Notes: generated by a model not told the origin, from the sequence alone. A stretch of DNA of 64,000 nucleotides from Sphingobacterium wenxiniae (GCF_900116225.1 NZ_FOZZ01000003.1:186001-250000); one strand, 5' to 3'. Positions 24,652-35,800 are shown, numbered from the stretch's first letter. Numbers and translations are program-made.

Positions 24652-25634
24652 CCCAACTCCCATATGGCCTACATTGGTTACGGATAATATTCGTTGCCCT
24701 ATGCTTGTTATCACTTACTCTTTTTGCTCAAGCGCAGGTTCAGGTACAACGACAGGCGATGTTGATGGGTTCAGTGTTTGAGTTTACAGTTATTGATAAA
24801 GATAGTCTACAGGCGAATGAACATATCGACATGGCCATCGCAGAGATGGAACGCATCGAAAACCTGATTTCCGAATGGCGACCAGAAACGCAAATTTCTG
24901 CAGTAAATCGCAATGCAGGTATACGTCCTGTTCGGGTTGATGCAGAAGTATTTGATTTAACAAAACGGGCTTTAACCTACTCAAAAATGAGTGATGGTGC
25001 TTTCGACATCAGTATTGTAGCTTTGGATAAAGTGTGGGTATTCGATGGTAGCATGACCGAGATGCCCACTGAAGAAGCCATCCGACAATCCGTAGCTAAA
25101 GTAGGTTTTGAAAATATTATCCTTGATTCTGTCGAACAAAGCATCTTCCTAAAACATACCGGCATGAAAATCGGGTTCGGTTCAATCGGGAAAGGCTATG
25201 CAGCCGATAAAGGGCGGGAATTTCTACGAAAACTAGGTGTAGAGGGCGGTATCGTCAATGCCTCGGGCGATTTGGCTTCCTGGGGAGAACAAACAGACGG
25301 CAAGCCTTGGGCTATCGGTGTCAACAATCCTTTCCGCCTCCACAAGATGGTTAAAATCCTAAAAATCCGTGAGGGTGCGGTTGCCACTTCCGGCAGTTAT
25401 GAGAAGTATGCCGAAATTGATGGCAAACGCTATGCTCATATCATTGACCCCAAGACCGGTTACCCTTCCACAGGTCTGACCAGTGTCACCATCTATGGTC
25501 CATCCGCCGAGTTTGCGAATGCCCTCAGCACGTCCATTATGGTATTAGGCGCTAAAAAAGGTAAACAGCTGCTTCAGCAATTCTCAGAATATCGGTATAT
25601 CTTTATCACAGATAGAGGAAAGGTCATTCGGTAG
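24642..25634 (+). CDS. apbE: FAD:protein FMN transferase (ApbE family)
   Basis: A 330-residue periplasmic enzyme that attaches FMN from FAD to Ser/Thr of target proteins. Signal-like N-terminus (about 8-31, ends AQAQ) without a lipobox. Family blocks are AMLMGSVFEF, GSIGKGYAADKG, GIVNASGDLASWG, VATSGSYEKY and HIIDPKTGYPS. The only plausible start is TTG 24642, overlapping the reductase gene by 10 bp; the first internal ATG would remove the signal. Its probable substrate is the DUF2271 protein upstream. Last gene of the run. Confidence 0.88.
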   Translation: MLLTQLPYGLHWLRIIFVALCLLSLTLFAQAQVQVQRQAMLMGSVFEFTVIDKDSLQANEHIDMAIAEMERIENLISEWRPETQISAVNRNAGIRPVRVDAEVFDLTKRALTYSKMSDGAFDISIVALDKVWVFDGSMTEMPTEEAIRQSVAKVGFENIILDSVEQSIFLKHTGMKIGFGSIGKGYAADKGREFLRKLGVEGGIVNASGDLASWGEQTDGKPWAIGVNNPFRLHKMVKILKIREGAVATSGSYEKYAEIDGKRYAHIIDPKTGYPSTGLTSVTIYGPSAEFANALSTSIMVLGAKKGKQLLQQFSEYRYIFITDRGKVIR

Positions 25635-25649
25635 GCCCTCTGCCGAATG
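25625..25649 (+). terminator. Possible weak terminator after apbE
   Basis: CATTCGG (25625-25631) pairs with CCGAATG (25643-25649) around the stop codon; no T-tract follows. A weak terminator at best. Confidence 0.3.
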
Positions 25650-25731
25650 CCAATAAAACCAGATTACGATTATTTATAACCTATATTAACCTCTACATCA
25701 GATGAAAATCGTCAACGGGTATTCATTAGTA

Positions 25732-26364
25732 CTATTCCACTATGCCAAGATAAACCGAATCGGACATTTGTCCGGTATACCCTTCAATGATTCCAACATA
25801 CACATGTAAGGGACCTTTTGTCATACCTATCATAGGAACTTCACATTTTCCTGCATTTACTTCCGCAACACCAATCTTTAGGTCTGCATTATACGTCTCT
25901 TCATGCAATAGAATATTGATCTTGTAGGATGCGCCCAAAAGACCAGAAGGGGGAGTCCATTGAAAATGCAATAAGTCACCTCTCCTCTCTACGGAACAAG
26001 TATGCAAGGGCGGTAGATCTCCTCTAAAAACCAATATTTTCTCTGGATTTACATAAGGTCTGCCTTCCTCATTGATTTCAATACATTCTTTGAAAACTTG
26101 TGCTTGCGCCTGCTGTACAGCTCCTACTCTACTTCCTTTAGGTGCTAGATTTTTATACCCATAACGGAAAATGGGGATTAACATCCTTGTAAATGCGTTA
26201 GCCACTTTCATTTTCTCCCGATTGAGTAACATAGCAGGCGAAGGCTTCTTACTATTGGGGCGTCGAGGGCCACGAATAATATTTTGCCCATTTAGCATAT
26301 AACCATAATGTACCCCAAATTTTCCAATGACTGGACCATTAGGCCCATCTTTCTGTATAGCCAT
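25732..26364 (-). CDS. DUF6266 family protein
   Basis: A 210-residue protein beginning MAIQKDGPNGPVIGKFGVHY; ATG at 26364 is preferred to the longer frame because this is the family's usual start. It has a conserved basic N-terminal half (RGPRRPNSKKPS, AFTRMLIPIFRYGYKN) and a fibronectin-like C-terminal half (LHFQWTPPSG). DUF6266 proteins are common and multi-copy in Sphingobacteriaceae; their function is unknown. No signal peptide is seen. It is isolated, between apbE and the fucosidase locus, and followed upstream by an unusual AT-rich inverted repeat. Confidence 0.75.
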   Translation of the reverse strand: MAIQKDGPNGPVIGKFGVHYGYMLNGQNIIRGPRRPNSKKPSPAMLLNREKMKVANAFTRMLIPIFRYGYKNLAPKGSRVGAVQQAQAQVFKECIEINEEGRPYVNPEKILVFRGDLPPLHTCSVERRGDLLHFQWTPPSGLLGASYKINILLHEETYNADLKIGVAEVNAGKCEVPMIGMTKGPLHVYVGIIEGYTGQMSDSVYLGIVE

Positions 26365-26758
26365 TATCTGTTTATAATTAATTAACAACTCAATCTGCTT
26401 TAAATATAAGAAAATTATCCATTTATAGGGATATTAATTAAGTATTATTTAGTATTAGTAGGGATTTAGTAGGGATATACCCCTACTAAACCCCTATTAA
26501 CTCCCTATTATATCCCTATAAATACTATATAAATAGATACTCTAGTTTATAAATCAATAGAAGCAAGTCTTTGGATTCCCTTGCAAGATTTATTAAGGTT
26601 GAAAACTTAGGCTATTTATCCTCACAAAATACCGCTGGCCATGCCCCGCTGTGTCTCGGCTCTGACGAGGACTATGGCGAAGGAAGTGGAGCAAAAACAG
26701 AAATTTAAACAGTCTCTCACGCGTACGTGTACAGATTGGCGGTGGGGGGAATAGAAAA
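26365..26758. repeat. Intergenic region with long nested inverted repeat
   Basis: No gene is seen. ATTTATAGGGATAT (26421-26434) pairs perfectly with ATATCCCTATAAAT (26510-26523). Inside are repeated TAGTAGGG blocks (26457-26475) facing CCCCTACTAAACCCCTA. The whole 100-bp block can fold into a long stem. Its position just upstream of a DUF6266 gene may be characteristic of that family. The rest (26600-26750) is a GC-rich spacer with a possible terminator for the fucosidase locus. Confidence 0.5.
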
Positions 26759-29083
26759 CTATAAAACTTCTACTCTTTTCATAACATCGTTGACGATAAT
26801 CTTTACCATTTCTCCCTTTTTTCCATCAACTTTATAATCTACAACCTTTCCGTCTTTCCAAACAATATCTACAGCAATATTGCCTCGGGCTTTTAAGCCT
26901 TTGACTTCACCATCCTTCCAGCCTGTAGGTAGCGCTGGCAAAAGGTGGATATAGCCATCGTGGGATTGCAATAGCATCTCGGCAATACCTGCTGCACCAC
27001 CAAAATTACCATCAATCTGGAATGGAGGATGCGCACAAAACAAATTAGGATATGTTCCAGCACCCACACCTTCATAAGTGACTTCATTTTTAAAGGCTGG
27101 CTTTAGCAACTGTCGCAGGATTTCCAAAGCATGATCGCCATCATGCAATCTTGCCCAGAAGAGAATCTTCCATGCGCGTGACCATCCCGTACCTTCATCG
27201 CCACGTACTTCTAAAGTTTTGCGAGCCGCATCAGCCCAGTCCGATGTTGTGATCGGTGAAATAAAATTAGCAGGATATAACCCATATAAATGCGACACAT
27301 GCCGATGTTGAAGCTCGACTTCCTCATAATCTTCCAACCATTCCTGCACACGCCCCGATGGGCTAACAATGACTGCTGGGGGAATTTGTTTCAGATCTTT
27401 CGACAAGGTTAGCGCAAAATCATCTTGCAACTTCAATATTTCATTGGAAGCTATTATGGCTTGGTAGAGTTCCCTGATGATCTGATTATCAATCGTAGGT
27501 CCCATAACCACAGAAGCCGTTGTGCCGTTTGGCAGCTTAAAGGCATTTTCAGGAGAAACAGATGGCGAAGTGACCAACCATCCTGTTTTCGGATCTTTAA
27601 CCAAAGTAGCTTGATAAAATTGAGCAGCTCCCTTTAACAGAGGATAGATTTCTGCCAAATAGGTTGTGTCCTGTGTAAACTGATAATGTTCCCACAAATG
27701 GTTGCACAACCATCCCGAAGCCGTACTTGCTCCCCATGAAGCCTGCTCGCCCGGAGCAGAATAGCCCCACACGTTGGTCATCATATACACGACCCAGCCT
27801 GGAGCATTGTAATACGCTTTTGCAGTCTGTTCACCCTCTTTGGCAATCCGTTTAATCAGGTTGATAAAGGGTTTATGATATTCAGACAAGTTACCCACTT
27901 CTACACCCCAATGGTTCATCTGGGCATTGATATTTAAGTGGTAATCGCCGTTCCATGGCGTTTGAATCTGATGCGCCCACAGTCCCTGAAGGTTCGGCGG
28001 CAAAGCTTTAGCTACTTCCGGAGCGGTGCTTGACAGCGTGAGATACCGTCCAAACTGGTAATAAAGTACCGCCATTCCGTTATCCTGCAAAGGATTTTCA
28101 TAAAATTGAGCAATCCGAAGATCCGTCGGCAAGTGGTTTTTGGGTTGTTCGTCCACCATATGCAATGACACTCTTTCAAACAACGGCTGATAGCGTTTTT
28201 TATGTGCTCCCTCCATTGCCTGATAAGGACCGACTTTTACTAAAGTATTTTTGACTTCTTCCAGCGGGTCATGCCCATAATAATCGGTACTACCGCTGAA
28301 ATAAACCAGCACTTCGTCTGCTTCTTTGATAATAATCTGATGGTCGTAGATCTGTTTTGTTCCTCCTTTAGCCACGACTTTTACACCTCCTGCAAAGGAT
28401 AATCCTTTACCACCTTTTCCATCAGGCAAGTTGCCCTGTAGCCATATTTCATCACCTTGCACTTGCATATCCTGCACATTTTCTTCCCGATAAAAATGCA
28501 GGGCAAAGGAGATGGATTGTTTTTTATTAGACGACAATCTAACCACACCAACATTTTTATCAAAAGAGGTGAAATATTCCCGAAGAAAAGTAGTCCCATC
28601 AACATCAAAAGAGGTGGTCGCTTTGGCAGAAGACAAATCCAGTGTCCGTCTATAATTAGTAGCTGTTCCTTCTATAAAATGCAAGAAATTAAGAAAACCG
28701 AAATTCTGGAAACAACCATAGGGAACATTCGCGCCGTTACCATGTCCTGAACCTTGTCCTTTACAAACAAAATGCTTGTTGACCAATGCTTCTGCCAGGT
28801 CATTCTTCCCCTCAAACAGTAATTTCTGAATCTCCTCAACATATAGATGCGCCTGGTCATTATTGGGATACTGCGGACTCCCCGACCACATCGAAATCTC
28901 ATTCAACACGATGGATTCGTCCTGTACATTTCCATTTGGCATCATACCGATCAGCCCGTTGCCCAAAGGCACCGACTCTTCCCAACGGAGAGCCGGTTTA
29001 TCATACCATAATGTAAGGTCTTGTGCAATCGCCGAAATTGACCACAAAACACCTAACCAACAACACATCAATAGTCTTTTCAT
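26759..29083 (-). CDS. Glycoside hydrolase family 95 alpha-L-fucosidase
   Basis: A 774-residue secreted enzyme (signal peptide ends AIAQ, 21). It has the GH95 plan: an N-terminal beta domain (about 25-270), then the (alpha/alpha)6 barrel with PPNLQGLWAHQI, WNGDYHLNINAQMNHW and QIDGNFGGAAGIAEM (around residue 691), then a C-terminal beta domain. The asparagines of the WNGDYHLNINAQMN block and the QIDGNF aspartate fall where the GH95 active site lies. It inverts alpha-1,2-fucosides (or related alpha-L-galactosides). It is the last gene of the locus, 3 bp after the GH29 gene. Confidence 0.9.
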   Translation of the reverse strand: MKRLLMCCWLGVLWSISAIAQDLTLWYDKPALRWEESVPLGNGLIGMMPNGNVQDESIVLNEISMWSGSPQYPNNDQAHLYVEEIQKLLFEGKNDLAEALVNKHFVCKGQGSGHGNGANVPYGCFQNFGFLNFLHFIEGTATNYRRTLDLSSAKATTSFDVDGTTFLREYFTSFDKNVGVVRLSSNKKQSISFALHFYREENVQDMQVQGDEIWLQGNLPDGKGGKGLSFAGGVKVVAKGGTKQIYDHQIIIKEADEVLVYFSGSTDYYGHDPLEEVKNTLVKVGPYQAMEGAHKKRYQPLFERVSLHMVDEQPKNHLPTDLRIAQFYENPLQDNGMAVLYYQFGRYLTLSSTAPEVAKALPPNLQGLWAHQIQTPWNGDYHLNINAQMNHWGVEVGNLSEYHKPFINLIKRIAKEGEQTAKAYYNAPGWVVYMMTNVWGYSAPGEQASWGASTASGWLCNHLWEHYQFTQDTTYLAEIYPLLKGAAQFYQATLVKDPKTGWLVTSPSVSPENAFKLPNGTTASVVMGPTIDNQIIRELYQAIIASNEILKLQDDFALTLSKDLKQIPPAVIVSPSGRVQEWLEDYEEVELQHRHVSHLYGLYPANFISPITTSDWADAARKTLEVRGDEGTGWSRAWKILFWARLHDGDHALEILRQLLKPAFKNEVTYEGVGAGTYPNLFCAHPPFQIDGNFGGAAGIAEMLLQSHDGYIHLLPALPTGWKDGEVKGLKARGNIAVDIVWKDGKVVDYKVDGKKGEMVKIIVNDVMKRVEVL

Positions 29084-29086
29084 ATT

Positions 29087-30970
29087 TTATTGATATAAAG
29101 TAATCTCAGCAGCAGTAAACAACTGACCTACAGATTCATCCGAAACAAATTTGATATATTTTGTCTGCAAAGGTTCTCCAAAATAAATCACTTGCTCAAT
29201 CGGATTCGCCTGAATATTCGAAAATTCTCCTTCACGATAAGGCTGCCAATCTTTGTTATTATCGCTGATCAGCAAGGTAAATTTGGTTATCATACCGTCC
29301 TTCTGACCATCCTGACGCGGTAGATAGCCTATTGCTGAAACTGCTTTTTTCAACTCAAAGACAACGCCTTCGCTTCCTTTTGTGCCTTCAGCAAATGTTT
29401 GTGCATTGCCATCGACAGCTTTAGCAAAAGATTTATCTTGCAGTTTAAAATCCTTGGCAGACAGCTTCACTTTGGCCGGCACGGTTTTATCGAATTTGAA
29501 ATCTTCCTTAAATTCCTTGAACAATCCAAAATCACTCAATGTAGGAGCTACAGGTGCAAAAAGCTGTACCCGTAATTTGGTTGCCGTTACCGGTTGTTCC
29601 AGACGGATAAGCCTATTTGCACCAATACTCGTAGCCTGCGCTAAAGGTTTCCATGAACCATTTTCGAAAACCTCCACCGCAACACTATCTAAGCGTTGTC
29701 CAAGTTTGATATTTTCACGCAAGCGGATAATATCAAATTCCTGTGCTTTAGGCAACGTGATTTCCAAAGTAGGATTGAGCACCGCATCATCCGAAGCATA
29801 ATAAGAATAACGATCATCATCCAACACAAACTGCGTGCTGAATCTGTCCGAATTAGCGCGCACATTGGAAGCTGTAATCGTCGCCCCTGCAGCTAAATTG
29901 GTTTGGAACGTTTTTTCCAGTTTACGCCCGAAATATTCCAATGATTTCACATCATTTTCATGCAGATAGCCATCTGGCATAGGCGCCAGGCCTAAATTCA
30001 TATTTGCGCCCCGACCTACTGATTTAAGGTAAATATCAAAAAGCTGGTCTGGTGTTTTCACGCGTTCGTCCTGCTCAGGATGGTAGAACCAACCCGGTCT
30101 CTGCGGCACATCACACTCCGCCGGAATCCAGAACTCACCTCCTCGGTCTCCGGTAGTCAGATTAGAATCATCAACCAATCCCGGGACAGGCTTAAAACCA
30201 TCCTGGCCCTTTGGCGTAATCGTTGCCCAACTTGTTTCGGCAGCAAAACCTTCTTCATTCCCTACCCAACGCATATCCGGACCTACATCCGAAAATATCA
30301 TGGCATTTGGCTGATACTTGCGCACAATAGGCCAGGTTTTCTCGTGCCACTCATAATATGTAGAGCGATCTATCGTACGTTTTTCTTTTTTACCTCCATA
30401 ATAACCGTCACCACCATTCGCTCCGTCATGCCAGGACGTGAACAGCTCACCATACTGTGTCATCAATTCGGTCAACTGTTCGCGATAAGCCTCCGCGTAA
30501 GCGTGCGTCCCGTAACGTGTATCATTTCTATCCCATGCAGATAAATACACGCCGAATTTCATTCCATGGGCATGTGTCGCTTCCATAAACTCACGTACCA
30601 TATCCCCCTTTCCTCCTTTCCATGGCGTACTGGCAATACTGTAAGTAGTCGTTGCAGTTGGCCATAAACAGAATCCGTCATGGTGCTTTGCAACAGAAAC
30701 CAGCCCTTTGAACCCTCCAGCAGCTGCCGCTTTGGCAATCTGGTTCGTATCAAATTTACGTGGGTTGAAAATTTGCGGATCGGCATCACCAAATCCCCAT
30801 TCTTTATTTTGAAAAGTGGTAGGTGTATAGTGGATTAAACAGTATGTTTCCATTTCATGCCAGCGTAACTGACGCTCCGACGGTAAGGCTCCATAAGGCT
30901 CCGGTTCGGGCTGTCCAAAGACAACAGCCGGAAATAAAAGTGATAAAAGAAATAAGTTCGATTTTTTCAT
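29087..30970 (-). CDS. Glycoside hydrolase family 29 alpha-L-fucosidase
   Basis: A 627-residue secreted enzyme (signal peptide ends VFGQ, 20). The GH29 barrel spans about 25-340: SVAKHHDGFCLWP, and ELFTSWHDGANGG in which D182 is the expected nucleophile. Two C-terminal discoidin/CBM32-like beta domains follow (about 350-490 and 510-627). It removes alpha-1,3/1,4-linked fucose in a retaining reaction, complementing the GH95 enzyme. It lies downstream of susD, separated by a 187-bp gap with a hairpin. Confidence 0.92.
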   Translation of the reverse strand: MKKSNLFLLSLLFPAVVFGQPEPEPYGALPSERQLRWHEMETYCLIHYTPTTFQNKEWGFGDADPQIFNPRKFDTNQIAKAAAAGGFKGLVSVAKHHDGFCLWPTATTTYSIASTPWKGGKGDMVREFMEATHAHGMKFGVYLSAWDRNDTRYGTHAYAEAYREQLTELMTQYGELFTSWHDGANGGDGYYGGKKEKRTIDRSTYYEWHEKTWPIVRKYQPNAMIFSDVGPDMRWVGNEEGFAAETSWATITPKGQDGFKPVPGLVDDSNLTTGDRGGEFWIPAECDVPQRPGWFYHPEQDERVKTPDQLFDIYLKSVGRGANMNLGLAPMPDGYLHENDVKSLEYFGRKLEKTFQTNLAAGATITASNVRANSDRFSTQFVLDDDRYSYYASDDAVLNPTLEITLPKAQEFDIIRLRENIKLGQRLDSVAVEVFENGSWKPLAQATSIGANRLIRLEQPVTATKLRVQLFAPVAPTLSDFGLFKEFKEDFKFDKTVPAKVKLSAKDFKLQDKSFAKAVDGNAQTFAEGTKGSEGVVFELKKAVSAIGYLPRQDGQKDGMITKFTLLISDNNKDWQPYREGEFSNIQANPIEQVIYFGEPLQTKYIKFVSDESVGQLFTAAEITLYQ

Positions 30971-31075
30971 TGCAATAAAAATATAAGAGTGAAAATAGGA
31001 TTTTTTTTTAAAACGATGTTATAGACTTGAGAATACATGAGTAAGCGGCGTCATGAATCTCAGATACAATCTATT

Positions 31076-31124
31076 AGATGCTGTCTCCTAAATTCGCGGC
31101 CATAAGCATAAGAAGACAGCATCT
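31076..31124 (-). terminator. Hairpin between susD-like gene and the fucosidases
   Basis: AGATGCTGTCT (31076-31086) pairs perfectly with AGACAGCATCT (31114-31124). No T-tract follows on the minus strand. It probably lowers fucosidase expression relative to the SusC/SusD pair or protects the susCD message. Confidence 0.55.
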
Positions 31125-31157
31125 ATCGTTATCTGTTGAGATGATACAACAAAAAAA

Positions 31158-32849
31158 TTACCAACCCAGATTTTGAGAATACCCAGCTAGGTTAATCTGA
31201 TCTACAGGTATTGGATAATGATAATATTTGTTATCCCAGGAGCGTGCATTTGCTATATTGCTGTAAATAACAATATAATTCTGTGCGTCCGTGATTACTG
31301 AAGAAACATCGTTGCCATTTTGCTGATACTCATTCCTTAGTGCTGCAGTGAGCTTCATCCCTTTGATTGTTTTCGGATTCTCAATAAGTTTACCGGCTTT
31401 CCATCTCAGAATATCTAGGAATCTCAAACCTTCACCAATTAGTTCTACTTGTCGCTCCCGTCTGATTTCACGAAGTAGAGCAGAAATTTGGTAACCGTAA
31501 TCTAATCCATTTGAGTCGGCTGCCACATTTACAGTCAGAGAAACCATACCAACTCGGGCACGCAAAAGATTCACACTGATATCCAAATCCTGTTGTGATA
31601 AATCCCCTTGCAATTCGTATTTTGCTTCAGCATAGTTTAATAATACCTCTCCGAAGCGGAAGATAAATGCATCAATATCTGACTGACTAGCATTAAATTG
31701 GGCCAAATCACTTGAACGCCCCTTAATCAACCAATAACCCGTCGTTGTACGTGATGTTCCGATAGCAGGTAACCCTGTTTTTAAAGGTTCTGGCACGCCC
31801 TCTCCTTTTCTCCAAACAAAGTCTGGCGTAGCGATTGTTTGTATATACCGTGCGTCCCTGTTTAGGAGTTCCAGATCAGGTCTTGAATCATCGTATGTAT
31901 ATGTTGTAGTGGCAACGGGATTTCCGTCTTTGAAAAGATATTGTTCCACAAATGCTTTGCTCACTCCTGTGTTATTTTCTGTCGCTGTACGGGTATACCC
32001 TTGCGTACTTACCCCCAATACATACGACCTGTGAAGGATATTCTCCGGATTTCCATTAAGATCCTGCTGAATAAATAAATTATAATAATCTTCATTCGGT
32101 TTTCCTGTTGAATACAGGCTATATCTTCCAGATTGCATAAGTTGTTCGGATGCACTTAACGATAATTGTAGAGGTTCTTGCTCATTACCCAACGCATGGT
32201 ATTTCCGATAAGTACCTTCCCAAAGTCCTATACGGGATAACAATGCTCTCGCCGCATCTTTGTGCAGTCTACCTGCTTGTTCCGTTCCATTTTCTGGCAG
32301 ATTGTTGACTGCGAACTGCAGATCTTCTAGTACTTGGTCCATGACTACATTACGATCCATCCGCGAACCGAAAAGTTCTTCTGAAGAATCGTCTAGATCT
32401 CTGAGCACCAATGGCACATCACCAAAGCGGGCCACCTTCTGCCAATAAAAGAGACCTCTGAAAAAGCGTACCTCTGCAGCATACATTTCCGCATTTGCTG
32501 TTTGTGCTCTCTGATAACGCTCTAAAAAATAATTGCATTGGCGAATCAGCAACCAGTCGGCAGCCGCCCAGCCGCCGCCTGTACTTGGAATAGCAAACGT
32601 TCCGCTTAACAGAGCGTCCTGCGATCGTGGAACCATATTGTCCGAATTGTTATCCGCATCGAAATTAGCCGCGAGTGGCAAATTGTCATAAAACTTATTC
32701 GCATAAAGCTTTAAATCATTTTCTGATTGGAAATAAGTAGGCTCACTAAATTGATCCTGCGGGAATCGATCTAGGAATCCGTCGTTCTTACAGCCTTGAA
32801 GGCAGAGCGTAGCTAATGCTACGTATATCGTTAATTTGTGAAATTTCAT
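31158..32849 (-). CDS. SusD/RagB-family glycan-binding lipoprotein
   Basis: A 563-residue surface lipoprotein (Cys20 in CLQGCKND). It has the family's TPR-like helical fold: EPTYFQSENDLKLYANKFYD near the start, EVRFFRGLFYWQKVARFGDVPLV at about 125-148, and a C-terminal region with RRERQVELIGEGLRFLDILRW. It caps the SusC-like transporter encoded just upstream (4 bp gap) and binds the glycan. The fucosidases downstream point to a fucosylated ligand. Confidence 0.93.
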   Translation of the reverse strand: MKFHKLTIYVALATLCLQGCKNDGFLDRFPQDQFSEPTYFQSENDLKLYANKFYDNLPLAANFDADNNSDNMVPRSQDALLSGTFAIPSTGGGWAAADWLLIRQCNYFLERYQRAQTANAEMYAAEVRFFRGLFYWQKVARFGDVPLVLRDLDDSSEELFGSRMDRNVVMDQVLEDLQFAVNNLPENGTEQAGRLHKDAARALLSRIGLWEGTYRKYHALGNEQEPLQLSLSASEQLMQSGRYSLYSTGKPNEDYYNLFIQQDLNGNPENILHRSYVLGVSTQGYTRTATENNTGVSKAFVEQYLFKDGNPVATTTYTYDDSRPDLELLNRDARYIQTIATPDFVWRKGEGVPEPLKTGLPAIGTSRTTTGYWLIKGRSSDLAQFNASQSDIDAFIFRFGEVLLNYAEAKYELQGDLSQQDLDISVNLLRARVGMVSLTVNVAADSNGLDYGYQISALLREIRRERQVELIGEGLRFLDILRWKAGKLIENPKTIKGMKLTAALRNEYQQNGNDVSSVITDAQNYIVIYSNIANARSWDNKYYHYPIPVDQINLAGYSQNLGW

Positions 32850-32853
32850 GAGA

Positions 32854-35800
32854 TTAGAGATTTAATTGAAGACCAAAAGCAAATGTTTTTTGAATCGGAT
32901 AAGCCATACGATCCATTTTTTCGGGGTCATAGCTTTCAAACATTTTTGTCCATACGAACGGATTTTCTGAAGTTAGATAAAAGCGTACTTTTGAAAGCTT
33001 TGCCTTCTGCAAAATAGCCGACGGCAATGTATAACCTAATGTCAACTGTTTGATCCGTAAGTACGAAGCATCCTGTAAATATTGCGTTTGCGTTTGGAAG
33101 TTTCCACCGCCACCAAAACGCTGCCGAGGGAAATAAGCATTTGGATTTTCTTCTGTCCAATAATCCAACGAAGCCGTTGTCGGAACAGACCATTCACTGG
33201 TAAATCCCCAGAAATAAGTTCCCCCCAACATAACGTCGCGCTTTCCTACGCCTTGTAGAAAGACAGTCAGGTCAAAGTTTTTATATTCTCCTCCTAAACG
33301 CAAACCATAGTTGTAACGCGGCTGATCATTTCCGATAACACGAAGATCTCCCGAATCATTCAAAGTGTTTAGCCCGTTATTGACGGCTCCATCATTGTTT
33401 AAATCAGCAAATCGAACGTCTCCAGCCAGCCATTGTCCGCCCCAGATACGGCTCTTATCCAATTGAGCGGCTTCTTCATCCGTGGCATAGAGACCATTAG
33501 ATGTATAACCCCATATCTCGCCAATTTTCCGACCGACATAATAGTCCCCCAAGCTTCCAGTAGGATTAAGGTCATACCTTGTTATTTCTGCTCTATTATC
33601 GCTCATGTTAAAGTTGGCAAAGTAGCGGAAACCACTTTCCAGTTGATCTCTCCAAGAAAGCTCTACTTCCCAGCCGTTGGTCTTTAGATCGGCCGCATTA
33701 CGGTTTGGCGCTCCCGTGCCCAAGATGGCCGGCAAGGCTACTCCTCGCACAATCATGCCTTTAGTGTCCCGGCGATAGATGTCGAAAGCTCCAGTTAAAC
33801 GATTATTAAACATAGTAAAATCTAAACCGAAGTTGCTTGTTGAGACCTTTTCCCATGAAAAACTTGAACTTACAAGCCCTGGAGCTGTAATATAAGTCTG
33901 CTGAGCATCTCCGAAGATATATTGCGTGGTTCCGTAAGGCATAGTCGCAATATATGGATAATTTGTTCCTAGCATTTGGTTAGGCAGCTGTCCATATGAA
34001 CCTCTCAATTTGATGTCGTTGAATAGCGGTTTTGCAAAATTCATGAAAGATTCGTCGGATAGACGCCAACCTGCAGAAACAGAAGGGCTGAATACATACC
34101 TGTTGTCTGCTGCGAAGCGGGAGGAACCGTCATAACGACCATTCACTTCGATCAAATATTTGTTATCAAAAGTATAATTGACGCGGAAAAACTGACCAAT
34201 AAGTGCCCAATCGCCTATAGTTGATCCGACCAGTGGCTTCTCATCGTTATTCAGATTAACAAAGGGGTAGTCCTGATTCAACAGATTTTTGACCTGAAGA
34301 TTAAAAGATTCGTTCTTTTTATATTCCTGATTGTATCCGCCCATCACCTTTAAATAGTGTTTACCAAAAGTATTTTCATATTGTGCATACAAATTTATAG
34401 CAGAATAGATATCGTGCATATTTTGCTCTTGTACAAAGGCTGGGTTATTGTGTGGATAAAGCCCTAACAATGCCGCTTGCGTTGGGTCGGCAATATCGCC
34501 TCCCGCAGGAACTGCACCATATTCATAAAATGATTTAGTATTTGACTTTCTGTTATAATGATAGGAATTCCATGTCAAATCGCCCACGATCTGAAAATTT
34601 TTGAGTGGCTTCAACGTAAATCCTCCTGTTAACCATATATCGTCGGACTTGAATCTGTTTCTTCCGTTGTTTTCGATGAGTGCAAACGGGTTTGTGAAAC
34701 TGCCTTGCCCTGAATAATTGCCATCTGGGTGACGAATAGGCATAATCGGACGGACATCATCCGACACCCGGTCGCCTAGAATATCATATCTAGACGTAGT
34801 TCCAGGACGATCATCCTCTTTGCGATTGAACCGCATTTTCCCCGAAAGCTCTAACCACTCGGTCGCTTTTACATTAATACCGAGATTACCGTTATAACGA
34901 TTGAACTTTTGATCAGCGGCCTCAAAGAGCCCTTTTTGTGTCAATGCCCCTAACGAGGAATAATATGAAATTTTCTCACTCCCTCCCGATAAAGATAGAT
35001 CATGTTGACTCATTGGCTGCCAACCTGGAAACATTTCTTTCATCCAGTTTGTATTCCCAACATAACGGTAACGAGAAGGGTCATTCGGATCGATGTATAC
35101 TGCGTTTTCGGGTATTGGATTTGCTAAATAATTCTTTATTTTTTCAATATCCAAGTCCGTAAATACATCCGAGCCTGTGGCGCCACCCGATAGACGGCCA
35201 TTTCGGTCTGCCTCGCGGTACATCGTTACATAGTCCAAGGAGTTGACAAGATCCGGTAATACGGTAGGCCTGGCAAATGATTGGTTTAATGAGTAAGACA
35301 CACGTGTAGGAGATTCATACTTCCCGCTTTTGGTCGTTATTAAAATAACTCCATATGCTGCCCGTCCACCGTATATCGCTGCGGAAGCAGCATCTTTTAA
35401 CACGGTAACACTAGCTACATCGTCCGGATTGATTTGATTAGGGTCGATTTGTACACCATCCACAAGGACCAACGGCGACCCTCCATTTAGCGAGTTGTAT
35501 CCACGGATATTAAAGGATGATGTAGACCCCGGTCTACCGTCACCCGTGGTTACATTAAGATTTGGGACAGCTCCCTGTAAACCTTGGCCTAAATTCGTTA
35601 TTGAACGTCCTTCAAGTGCTTCCGAACTAACAGAAGATACTGCACCCGTAAGATTAGCTTTTCTATTAGTACCATATCCGACAACGACCACTTCATCCAG
35701 CGAGTTATTCTCAGGTTCGAGCACGACTTTGATGGTTTCTTGCGAACGGATAGAGGAGGTAAATTGTTTGAATCCTACCATACGTACCTCAAGAATCGAA

